Part shown: positions 47,351-58,388 of the stretch, piece after piece
How positions within the stretch are numbered: position 1 is the first letter of the stretch
How the letters are laid out: every line of letters begins with the position of its first letter
Source: Synchiropus splendidus
Taxonomy: Eukaryota > Chordata > Actinopteri > Syngnathiformes > Callionymidae
Assembly: GCF_027744825.2 (NCBI RefSeq)
Contig: NC_071343.1
Span: 10,494,366 to 10,558,365 of the forward strand
DNA: 64,000 nt
Direction: 5' to 3'
Notes under the pieces: generated by a model
Seen by the model: only the letters and a program-made list of their open reading frames with translations
Told to the model about the DNA's origin: nothing
Databases searched by the model: none
Position numbers and translations under genes: made by a program

Positions 47351-48834
47351 GTAATCGGCCGTGGAAAGGCGTCATGGAATACTGGAATACCTATGAGTAC
47401 ATCTGCCTCTCTGACTCAATATATTCACATTAGGGTGAATCATCACAACTAACCTACCAGTGATGGAATTTCTGCTGTACATTCCTGGGTGTTTTGTGTT
47501 CGAAGATGGTCTTTCTCAGATGCAGAATTTTAAAAAGGGAATAACGTCTACAGATAAGCTGCTATAGTTCAAACATGTCTATTCTTAGAACAAATTCAGT
47601 CTGAGGCGAGATTTCAGGCTGGCTCTTTCTTCTCCCCATATGTATGTCCTCTGTTTAGTGTTCTGGCTCGTGTTATGTAAAATGTCTGAGAGATGTGAAG
47701 CACAGTAAGACGACAGTGGGGAGAGCATAATCTCCTCTCGTCAAGCATCGTGCCTAATTGTTTTAATGGCAAACTCAATCTTTAACTAGCTTTGTCTTTA
47801 TGAGAGTGGCAACTTCAGATGTTAAACAATGTAACTTAAAGAGGGAAACTAGGCTTCTTTCATGTCTTTATTGAACCAGAGTTTGGCATTTAAAGTATCA
47901 ATACCGTAGCTGTATTTTGAAGAAATCTGAAGTGCTGAAGAAAGTGGTGATCAATACAGACTCTTGGTGTGTAAGACCTCACAGTAGGAGCTCTCTGCTC
48001 AGTCCTGCTTTCCCACCTGTCCATTCACTGTACTGCCTCCCAGGGCAATAGTAACTTCAACACATATCTTACCTTTGTCTTGCTTTACGTTCCTTTCAAT
48101 CCTGCATCTTCATAACTTGGTACGTCATAACAACGCACGACAATAAGGCTTTTCAGCAGGACGCCCAAAATTTCCGATCATTAGTACTTGTTTAGTGCCC
48201 TACTCATAGTGCTATCATATTAGTTTGTATAAAAAGGCTGCTTCTCTCTGGTAATTTCCCTGAATTCTCATTCTCATACCTTTGTGGACCTGCAGCTTTC
48301 TCAATTTCAGGAGCCGTACTTGTTTTCCAGCGAAATCTCATGGTTATCCACATCTTGCAAGTTACAGGACTCACATTTGTTTTAGCACCGATTCGAGATG
48401 TAAGCACCTAGAGATGTAAGAAAATCTTGATACACTCACATATTGCATTAGTCTAACAATAAACTTGTTTTCATGCAGATCATATTGTACTGTATTATCT
48501 GATTTTTCCCCTTCAAATGTTGGCTGCAATTACAATGTATTGTTGAAACAGTATTGTAATATATCGCAATATGTCGTATCACCACTCCTGTACCTGGATG
48601 CATATTGTATCGCAATATACCTGCCAATACACATCCTTACTGCCTACTCTCTAAGGTGTGAGTCACCTGACATCACAACCCATTTTATCAAGTACGTTGT
48701 CATGTCGGCTGGAGACTGACAGTATTTGCCGAGAAACTTGTATAGCACATAGTTAATGTTGCAATACCCCAGTTAAATTTGAAAATGTCTCTATAGCTCA
48801 GGATTTTAGCTAGGAGGGAGTCTGGGCGTTTGCA
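47351..48834. other. Non-coding stretch, no gene recognised
   Basis: No recognised features in about 1.5 kb. Confidence 0.45.
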
Positions 48835-48976
48835 CAACATGAAAAAATGGACACCCGATTCTCGACCGTACCTTGGCTGCCAGATTACGCTGATATATGG
48901 CGGCATCTGGCTGCCAAGCTATGGTCAAGAATCGGGTGTCCATTTTTTCATGTTGGGTGTCCATTTTTTATGTTGT
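48835..48976. repeat. Inverted repeat with 51-bp arms and tandem edge
   Basis: Arms 48835-48885 and 48905-48955 are reverse complements at 47 of 51 positions around a 19-bp loop. The outer arm reads CAACATGAAAAAATGGACAC. The right arm's outer edge (GGGTGTCCATTTTTT plus ATGTTG) is repeated once more in tandem at 48956-48976. No flanking duplication or transposon terminus is identified. RNA from either strand would form a stable hairpin. Confidence 0.9.
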
Positions 48977-51900
48977 TTTCATGTTATATCAAAGTTTACA
49001 GCCTTGCAGTATGACGCTTTGGCAAGTCTAGCATGGCTTTAATCGCTATGTGTCCGTTGTGAAATGTTCCTGTGCTTTGGATGGTTTGCTTTGCAACTCT
49101 CCTGGAGCTAGTTATTTCTCTTCTCCAAGACAGGGCATAGAAGGTAAATAAAATACAAGAGGCTGCTTCAGCTGGTCGGCAAAATTAAATCTACTGTCTC
49201 AAGTAGAATAATGATTTTTCTAATGGTCTTCATTTGAAATACCGTGAAAGAAAAGTGCTAACATGCTAGTCACTCTGTGGTAAAGCTCAGGTAGCGTCGT
49301 ACCTGATGAATGGCAAACTCTGTCTTGTCTGCAGGTGTTCAATCAGGCTGCGAAATCCTTCATTTTTTTCAAATCGATTATGTCGCCTACTACAGTGAAG
49401 TGGGACAACTCTGTAATGGCTTTAGCTTTCAGGTTGTCGCGCACATGATAACCATTTGTGCCTAGTGAGTATGAAACCCCTGGCATAGAACACATACTAA
49501 ATGTGATTTTCTTCAGTGCTGGTTTCGAGACAGCGGTTATCTTGTGACGAACAGGCTCTTTGACGTGCATTTTCTTCAGTCACCAGTTCGCAGCAGCTTC
49601 CTCAGATGAGGACTGAAGTGGGAGGAAAGCCTGATAAAGTGGCGAGCAGAAAGGGGGGTGTACTGTCAGTTGTACTGGAGAAGAATAGCTTAGGTGATAA
49701 GAAGAGTCAAAAGGATGATTTGAAAAAATGACAAAGAATGGAAGTTAAGAAAGTCCAGATGCTGCTGCTCTATCACTTAAAAAGCTCTGGTTGTACTGGG
49801 AAAGGCTTCATCCATCAGGTGCGATCGCAGGGTGACTGATAACATCATTACTGTGGGGCAGTGTCACCCATTCCTCAATGCCACCAAAAACTCTATTATC
49901 AACAGGTTCATCTGTCTATCTTTTGCTGTTTGCTGTCATGCCGCCTCGTACTCTCGCGCAAACATCACATGGCCTCTTCACAAAGAACTCACTGCACCTG
50001 CTTCGGTCAAAGTGCCTTGAAGCAATTCATTTTTGCTATTTCATGGGTCACCTTGGCTCTTAAGCCTGGGACAGAGGTTGACCTTTTCTTCTGCACCTTT
50101 TAAGGTTTCTTCTGCTTGCCTTGTCAAATTGACCACCAAGTTCCTGTCAAGGGTGGAACTTTGAGCATAAGCAAAACCTGTTATGTTTTGGGCCGTATCC
50201 AGACATTTCTATTAAATTGCTCAGCTATATTATATAGACTTTGATGCTATTATGAGCATCAAGTCAAACTGTTGAGTAGGCAGATGTAAAAGGCATCCGG
50301 TGCTTTTAGAATTATTCAGTATTTCGCTGTTTTCAAGTCTCCATGCATTATCATATCCTGCAGGCTTTCCGCTACATGAGAACAATCATGGTGCACTGCC
50401 ACCAGCAGCCATGCCTGCGGAATAATGATCTCTTTTTTTAAAAAAATCTTATGTGTTCAAACATTAAAGAAAGGTGGGAGCATCGGAGAATAAGTAGAAA
50501 ACGCATAACATATTGTGGGGGTGGACAGGATTATAGTGGGTTTTTAATGGAAAAATCCTGAAAGAAACATCATGTTGCTGTTGCTCAAGTCGCAGGACAT
50601 ATGGCCGGACATATGACAAGATGGACTGGTTGAGGACGGCTGCAGATTGGAGACTTCATTCTCATGATTATTGTTGCCAAATGTCAAATCTGTTCCCAAC
50701 TGCTTCCTTGTTTCTCTGTCAGATTGCTGCTTGTTTTGCAGCGTTCTGTTTTCTTTTTTTTTTTTTTATTGGGTGAGGGCCTCGAAATCCGGGCATTAAA
50801 CACACATTTAGCATTGATGGCCACATTACATTAAGTGTGGTTTAGATGGTCTTTTACTTTTTACTCTATTCAGAACATGGGATGACTCAACTGTGGATGC
50901 TGTCAAGAACAAAATAGATGACTCTAAAACAAAAATAATCCCTTTTGTGTTCTCTATCATGTTTTGCAAATATGAATTAAACTACATAGTGAATATGTGG
51001 TGTATGCATTATTATCTGCCACGGAGGTTGCGCTAGCAAAATAACCTCAGAATTATTTCAATGAACTTTTCAGGAAATATGGATAGTGGAACAAGGAACA
51101 GATGAAAGGTTATTCCACGTATCCCGTTTTACAATCAAGCAGCTATCCTCATGTCAGTGTTGATCTAGAATTTCGGACCTTATGATCTGAAGGCCAAAGG
51201 CACAGCACTGCACAAGACTATTTGATTTATTTCACTGCTGAAATATGTGTCAGTAAAACACTGACGTTCCTGATGAAAGTTATTAGATTTTTCCCTCTTC
51301 TTTTGGCAAAACGTTGTCAACAAATAACCTCGACATTTTATTTAAGAGCCTCATAATATGGAGTCATAACCAGTGTCAGAAAGTGGATTAACTCAAATTG
51401 ACTTTAAATGAAAAGGGCCTCTGGGTTTCACATTCCTGACTCCGGACAAGCTTGTTTACTGCAGTGGAACTTGCAGGAAAAAAAAGTCAGGGAGCATATA
51501 AATCTTCCAAATACCAGAAAAACACAAAGCGCTGGTTTTAATGAAACTGCCTTGTTCCGCAGATGCAGCATTAAAGGGAGCACATTAATACCCCCCCGAG
51601 TTGCCTCTTTAGGAATCGTAACCAGAGTTTACAGCCTCAGTGGAACCCTCCCAAGATCATGACATGTTTTTAGTGGCAATGTAGTTCCGCAGTACACAGT
51701 ACAAGTCTTATAATGTCACGAAGCAAAGTGATTTAGGGACATTATTTCTGTGCCGCAGAGAGAGCTGACAAGAAGAGAGAAATATTACCCATGTTTTTCC
51801 ACAACCTGTGTGGGATTCATTTAACAGTGTCTATTTAAATAATGCTCTGTTTACTGAACTTTTGTACAAATCTTTTAAAGTAATAAAGCTTATGCACAGA

Positions 51901-54726
51901 TTATGCATTTGTTTGAATGAATCCTGTTTAAATGCGTCACTGGCTACTTTTTCACAATTTTGCCTGCTTAGAGCATAACTTGCCTTTACATTTTTTAACT
52001 CTACCTTTATATTTTGGCTTATTTGCAGCAATATTGTCTGGTACAGAGGGGTATACTGAGGATAATTTTGTCTGCAAAACACACATTTTACATCTCCAGC
52101 ATTATTTATAGCATCTGTCGTGCTGTCGGTAGCACCAGGCATTGTATCATATATAGTGTACTTTATTATGCAGGACGTTAGCATAAGGATGGGGAATATG
52201 GTGAAAATAATTATACAACTTTTTTTCAGAATGTTATTGAAGCATCACTAATGAAAGGTATAGGAACGACGAAAGCAGTTTGACAGTAAGCGAAGCAAAT
52301 TCAATTTTGTAATTACGGCAACAATACATCACACATACCATAAGATAATAATCTCCTTTCGACTAATGTAGAAAAACATAACCGTGCACCCACAACAAAG
52401 CAAATATAATGAATATGATAACACGAGAACATGAGAAGAATCTACACCTAGCACACTGAGAAGTTGCAGAAACTGACATCATGCTGTATCAGTACAGTTT
52501 AGCATGGTGGCTACTGGCTAGTGCTACAAACCCTCTCCACAATCCTCAGCTACACTCAAATAGATTTGTTGATTTGTATTTGTACCACCCATTCTGTTAG
52601 AGGTCACTCCTGCGAGAACAGAATGAACATGCTTTATTGTTGAACTGACTTCTGACCGCTCGTGCCCAGGGAGGGGTGCTGCGTCCGAGTAGCCAGTGAG
52701 TCCTTATTTAATCGAGGAACCTGATGATTTCTTCAAATATCCACGATTGTTAATTGAAATTGGAAAACCGCCCAGCCTTATGTTTGTTTTGACTCACATG
52801 GCTAAATGGAAACCTGACGATTGTGCAAGTTTTCTCACACAAACTGGACATGGATGGAAAAATATCATACGTTCATCCTGCTATATCAATGATGATGCTG
52901 CTCTCCAGTTACCAGAGCATGACTTCAGCCTCACTTGAACTGGACCGTGAGGAAAATGCAAAATGATTCTATTTACATTTATGAATCAACCGTATTGTCA
53001 TTGAACTCAATATTTCATCATTGTATTAGACCAGGGAGAATGTGCTAGGATTTATGTGGCAACAGGAACGTGGGTAATGCGGTGTATTCCTCTGCGTCCT
53101 CGACGACAAAGTGGCTCTGTCAGTTTTCTGCAGTGGAATATTCTGTGTTGTGTGAAATGTTTAAACGATGTGCCTCAATGCAAGGCAGGCTCGGGGCCAA
53201 ACCCCTGGGACCCTTTTTATTATTCTCGACTGTGGGGTTGGTCTGTCATATGCCGTGGCGGGCTTCCAACGGGGACTCACTTGTGTCGATTGTGTTGTTG
53301 TTTGGCCAAGTGCAGACGAGAAGCTTCATTGTTTTAAGCATTACAAGGTTTACCAGAAGTATCTCATTCAGTCTTTGTCAGCTCGTTGTTTTCTTATACA
53401 GGATGTATCGTGCTTGTGGTGAATATTAATGCAAAGCAAGCAAGCATCAATCCAGCGTGGCAAAGATTGAACACCACCAAAATATGAATTGTTTATTTAC
53501 ATTTATAATTCATGTTGTTATGAAAAGATAAAAAAGTACCATAAGTATTTGTGTATATTGATGCCCTCCCAAATCCCAGAAAGCAACAGAGTTCCGAACT
53601 GAAAGTGTGTCATTCTGACTGTATCAAGATGGGTCTTTGTCCTGCGGCCAATAGGGATCTGTTGGCAGTCAGTTTCTGGAGCCCAAGTGCTGGTTCTGGA
53701 CATCAGAGAATTGTATGTCCCTAAGTGTAAAATGTCAATCTACACACACATAGAAATCCTGTTTTATCACTGTTACTCCTAAAAGTCGTTGTAGGTGTAG
53801 TGGAGCCCTCACAGAGACTTGGGCACTGCTTAAGAGGGTCCTGACCAAGGCATCCTTGTTACTCCTGCCCAAGCTCTGAATTTCCAGTCCCACTTTTTCA
53901 GATACAAGTTCCTGAAACTCGAGTCTGCAGTTATTAATTTTGCTTGCCAGGTTCCCCATCTCCCTCAGGACTCCTCAGTCCAACATTTCACACAAGTCTC
54001 CTGCCACATATTTGTGACTGAAATGGAGCTCATTCATCCAAGAAAAACTTTGAGCTAAATATCTTTGTTCCAAAATTCATTCTGGCTGTCTGTTTTATTA
54101 TTGTGTGAAAAAAAAGGGAAAACATACTTTGTCTGGTGAGTTGATCTGAAAGTTGTTTGATCAATTCACAATTGTTTATTCACACCATTCTATTTTAATA
54201 GTTACTCTTGAATTCTTTTGCCCTTCGTTGCGTAGTGATTTGAACACAAATGGTTCTTTAGTATTGGTGTCCGTCTGTTAGTGTTTGACATTTGCAGGGA
54301 ATTTCTCACGCATTCTCTAGAGGACCGGTTGTCTTGATCTACTAAAACGAATCACCAGAGAGACAAGAGAAGCAGACAGAGGCAGATGTGACGTCGAGTC
54401 GAGCTGATGACCAAGAGTCAAGATCCCATCAGGCTCCCTATATGATTTTCTTGGTGGCTTCAGCCTTTTTCTGATCTCATTTAAATCACATCCTCATTAA
54501 GCTGTACATTCCTGCTCTGCCTGCTAAATGGGGACTGCATCTGGTTTAGCTCAGAAGAATAAATGACTGTATTATTAGCTGTAGATTAATAAATGCAAGA
54601 CTTTAAATGACAATGTCATTTAAAGCAATTTCCAGTCAGAACCGTGCGTCATAATCGTCTGTCTCTCAATATTATTAATCTAAATAAAAATAAAAATAAA
54701 AACCAGTGATACACAACAGGTTTTTA
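48977..54726. other. Long non-coding stretch, no gene recognised
   Basis: Nearly 6 kb without a recognisable gene or named transposon. A 31-bp motif at 49434-49464 resembles 46604-46634. The open frames at 53070-53429 and 53735-53959 show no known domain. The block 54480-54690 is a possible conserved element holding the 25-nt palindrome listed separately. Confidence 0.45.
54601..54625. other. 25-nt near-perfect palindrome
   Basis: CTTTAAATGACA and its exact reverse complement TGTCATTTAAAG flank a single A, giving 12-bp arms. It lies among AT-rich cores such as TAGATTAATAAATG. It could be a dimeric protein-binding site, but it is not assigned to a factor. Confidence 0.6.
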
Positions 54727-55059
54727 GTAGGGGTGGGATTCGATTAAAAACCTATTCTAATTAAATATAGTTTACTATTATTCTATAATTATTATTGTGA
54801 TGAATTCATCTCAATGAATCACAGTTAAATGGTATAAGAATATTTGCCACAAGAAGCCACATTTTTCAATTTGAATGAATTTGGTGTATTACTGAATCAA
54901 ATGATGGACCAATACATACAGTTAAACAACAAAATATTGTTTATTTTGCCTTAGTTTGACAATAAACCACAACAATATCTATATTTAAGTTTTTATATCA
55001 CCTTATTTAAAGTGAAGCTCTTTTAATGTCTTGACAGTATTTGCATAAGAATTTCAATC
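54727..55059 (+). mobile_element. Possible hAT-like left end
   Basis: TAGGGGTGGGATTCGATT at 54730 is a typical start of fish hAT elements, followed by AT-rich sequence. No matching right end could be fixed, though one may lie beyond the tandem dimer at 55060-55426. Confidence 0.35.
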
Positions 55060-55426
55060 TTATAAGAATTTCAAGTCCATTCAGCGTAGTGGAAACCCTG
55101 GCCATTGTGTAGCGAAAAACATCCCTGAACAAAAGCAAACAGATTGCTTTTGTTTGCTTTTGTTCAGGGATTCCTCCATGTTTGTTGTTGTTGTTATCAT
55201 CCTAGCTGTGACGTGTCGGTGTAGGATTTTGAAGCAGGGGGTCCAATTTTATAAGAATTTCAACTACATTCAGAGTAGTGAAAACTCTGGCCATTTTGCA
55301 GCAAAAAACATCCCTGAACAAAAGCAAACAGATTGTTTTTGTTTGCTTTTGTTCGGGGATCCCTCCATGTTTGTTGTTCTTGCTGTGCCATGTGTCTAGT
55401 GTAGGATTTTGAAGCAGGGGGGCCAA
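55060..55426 (+). repeat. 189-bp tandem dimer, each unit with a hairpin
   Basis: Unit 1 (55060-55248) and unit 2 (55249-55426) align from TTATAAGAATTTCAA to GTAGGATTTTGAAGCAGG. Each contains ATCCCTGAACAAAAGCAAAC and its inverted copy: exact 20-bp arms in unit 1 (55121-55140 and 55152-55171, 11-bp loop), one mismatch in unit 2 (55310-55329 and 55341-55360). The units differ at scattered sites, so the duplication is not very recent. The family is not recognised. Confidence 0.88.
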
Positions 55427-55534
55427 AGCTCTGCCCAGGAGGAGGATAACAACTTGCTTTGGACAAAAAGCTGTAAACTTTTCATAACTTTTTATAAAAA
55501 CAAACATCTGAGTCACATAACAAACGCTAACAAA

Positions 55535-55586
55535 GATTTTAGAGCATGGAGGACCATCTGATGGGCTCTGAAAATGAGGTCACTGT
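55535..55586 (-). mobile_element. Palindromic MITE, right-arm fragment
   Basis: AGAGCATGGAGGACCATCTG followed by ATGGGCTCTGAAAATGAGG and TCACTG matches the right inner box and arm of the MITE family. The left half is missing. Strand is uncertain. Confidence 0.5.
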
Positions 55587-58106
55587 ATAGCTCATGGAGG
55601 TGAGAGCTGAATTGAACGATGTATAAGCCATTTCATCCTGATCCCGTAGGAATGCCATCATTGGTGAGGTGAGGACTTGGATGTGTGAGTGACTTAAAGC
55701 ATCTCAACTCTCCATTCAACATTGAGCTCTACCTGGCCATCAGTCGGAGCTCATAGACTGACCGTCGGCCACAATGAACTGACTTATCCATTGTAAGAGG
55801 ACCTGACAGTGTTAACCTTTATTAAAAATGGCGGAAGTGTTAGGCCTAATGTCAGACACAATTTCTTGTGTTAGAGTGGACGCAATTATAGGTTTCGATT
55901 AATTGACGCTCTGGGGATGTAATTTCCTCATGAATGTGTCTGGCTTTATAAGAGCTGGTCTAATGAGAAAGAGCTAATGGGATGAGAATCATGGCTTCGC
56001 GCAATTAAAATTTGTCCTCATGAAAGTTTCATGCCGTTGTGGTTATAAATAGAAGAGGAGGACGTTCAGAATCTTGATCTGTCCTCACTATCAATACGTC
56101 TCAGCAGTTGGTTGTTGAATAGTGTTGTGCAATCTGCTCCCACTTTTTGTTCATGACTTTCTCCAACCAATTTCTGGCTTCAATAGTGGCTTCTCTGTGA
56201 CTGACAATTTCATTTCTCCACCTGGTCCTCACAGAATTCAATTGTCCTTGTCTATTATTTTTTCTCTGAGCTTATTCTCGTAAGAGAGAGTATTTTAATT
56301 CAGGTTAAATCTTCCCCTGTTTTCATGGTGCGAAACAATACTTTCCGATTCAGATTAGCAAGCACTTATTCCAAACTGGACTATTCTGTCATGCACTATA
56401 TCGCAAACAAGAAGGCACAATTAGATAAATATCGACAGGGACCGATATGATAGAGACCAATCGCGATGTGGGCCGATAAATGAAAAATGCCCCCAAAAAA
56501 AACCTCAAGCCAAAGGTCTCATGTTTGTTTAAGTCATGAGCGCAGTGAGACGTCCAGACATGGAGAGATGGTTGCACGGGGTGTGCATATAGCGAAGCCA
56601 GCACCCCTTTTGATCTAAACGAAATTTCATTCTGAACAAGTGAAATCGGATTGTTTAATTCAGAAACACCTGTGTACAGTACTTAAATTTAGATCAGGCA
56701 TTTGTTCTATGGCTAATGGCTGGCAGACAATGCAATGCTACGTGTAGCGTTACAACTAATAGCTTCCTCTTCCTACATTAGCACAAATTGAAAGTTTATT
56801 CAAAACCCCCCACACAGCTCATGACCCTCAATTTTTATCGTCAGCTCATACATGCTGCCACATTTCTGTTTTCCTTCTGGAATGACTGTTAAGAACACTT
56901 GAAAATTGGCAGGGTGATGGCTTGCCTTCGGTGGCATCATTATATTGCCAGCTCGAGGGAAAATGCTTTGGCTGGTCATGCTGGTGGCTGGAATGGTAAG
57001 ATAATGTTTTCCCCAATTTCGCTAAACGTTCTGGATTCACTCCGCCGACAGGGAAGCTTTTTGTTTTGCAGTGTTTTGTTATGTGTTGTATGATGTCATG
57101 TCTTGGTAAGATATGAAAGAAGTCCTATTGTCCGCTGACAAAAACTTTGTTCTTGGGAAATGCGGTGCTGCTTTGTCTCTAACTAGACAAAAAGTGCACA
57201 GTTTATTTTTTGTCCCGCATGAGTGGCTCCTGCTGTTACAAACGCAGCCTGTGTCAGCCACTCCACTTGTGATTTTGAGAGCAGAACTTGCCATTTTTCA
57301 ACCTTTGCCTGACTGTGAAATGACTGTCCTTGACAAAATGGTGTTCCAGTCTTCCCAGTTTGTCGACTTTGTATCATTTTCGCTACTATAGCAGCATTGC
57401 CATTTGTAATAGACAATTAAATAAAATGGTGGTCCATTTTTGTTCAACCAAGACTCGCAGCTTTTGCAAATGAATTGGGAGGATTTTAATTAGTGCTTTT
57501 TGGAGAGACATTTTTCTAATTTAGCGCAGAGTCGACAGCCTATCTCGTCCTCGCAGGCCTGAGCGGCTTGTGTTGCCATTAATGTTCCGCCAAGGTTGTT
57601 GTCTTATCCTTCGCGAGTCGATTTCCTTCTGCCAGTAGCTACCCCCATAAAGATCATTCACATTAAACCTAATTAGATTTATTTGGAGACCATCACTCCT
57701 TCCCGTATGAATGCACAGTCAGGAGTATGGTGTGAGTTTACCGCAGCTAAGCTTCTTTATCACTGGCACTCAGCTGATGCTGTGAGTCGAGTTCAAGAGG
57801 ACATTTCAGTCACGTTGGTCAGGATTGGACTCTGGGTCACAGAGTTGAAGGATTTGTAGCGACTTTTAAAAGTTTTTTTTTAAGGGCAAAACTTGCTTCC
57901 TGCTGTACCAGAGCAGCTTTATTTGTCAACAATCTGAGACGACATGTGTCAAAAGGCAATTCCAACGCAATCCTTCCTGCAAACCCTTGATTCCCTGTCT
58001 AACATTTCTTGTATCGCTCGGATAATGTGATCAAAAGGTTTATCTTGTCACGCAATACCAGAATTTCAAAAACACCTTTGGTTGAGGGTGATAACAAGCT
58101 CAGTGA
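55587..58106. other. Non-coding stretch with possible conserved blocks
   Basis: No gene is recognised. The parts at about 55860-56090 and 57440-57740 carry several homeodomain-like cores (GCAATTATAGG, GATTAATTGACG, TTTTAATTAGTGC) and balanced composition, and are candidates for conserved enhancers. Confidence 0.35.
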
Positions 58107-58388
58107 ACAAGTGTCATGACCCGGAAAAACTGAAGCAAATTGCACACAGGAGTTGAATCAAACGGATAATTTAATAGCCCCGGGTCAAGACCAGAAGATG
58201 ACTTTGACGGGCAAACAAGTTCAAAGGAAAAGACAGGCAATAGAGTCGACAGCGCCACATTAGTAGTCCAAACCAGCTCGAATCCAAGCTGGGTGGAGGC
58301 TGAAGATGGGGACGAAAGGTCACAACTGGAGCCAAGATAAAGAAGGCAGGCGAAACAAAGCTGTATCATTAGGCAGAACGACAACAAG
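58107..58388 (-). mobile_element. Small LTR-like insertion with 5-bp duplication (candidate)
   Basis: On the plus strand, ACAAG at 58107-58111 and 58384-58388 bracket a 272-bp segment that begins TGTCATGACC and ends GAACGACA. Read on the minus strand it starts TGTCG and ends ATGACA, the same TGTC...GACA termini as the 730-bp LTR at 16.8 kb, and has ATTAAA about 60 bases before its end (plus strand TTTAAT 58170-58175). A solo LTR or TRIM-like element is inferred. Similar CT-rich sequence continues past the inner boundary, so the true start may lie further out, near 58549. Confidence 0.4.
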
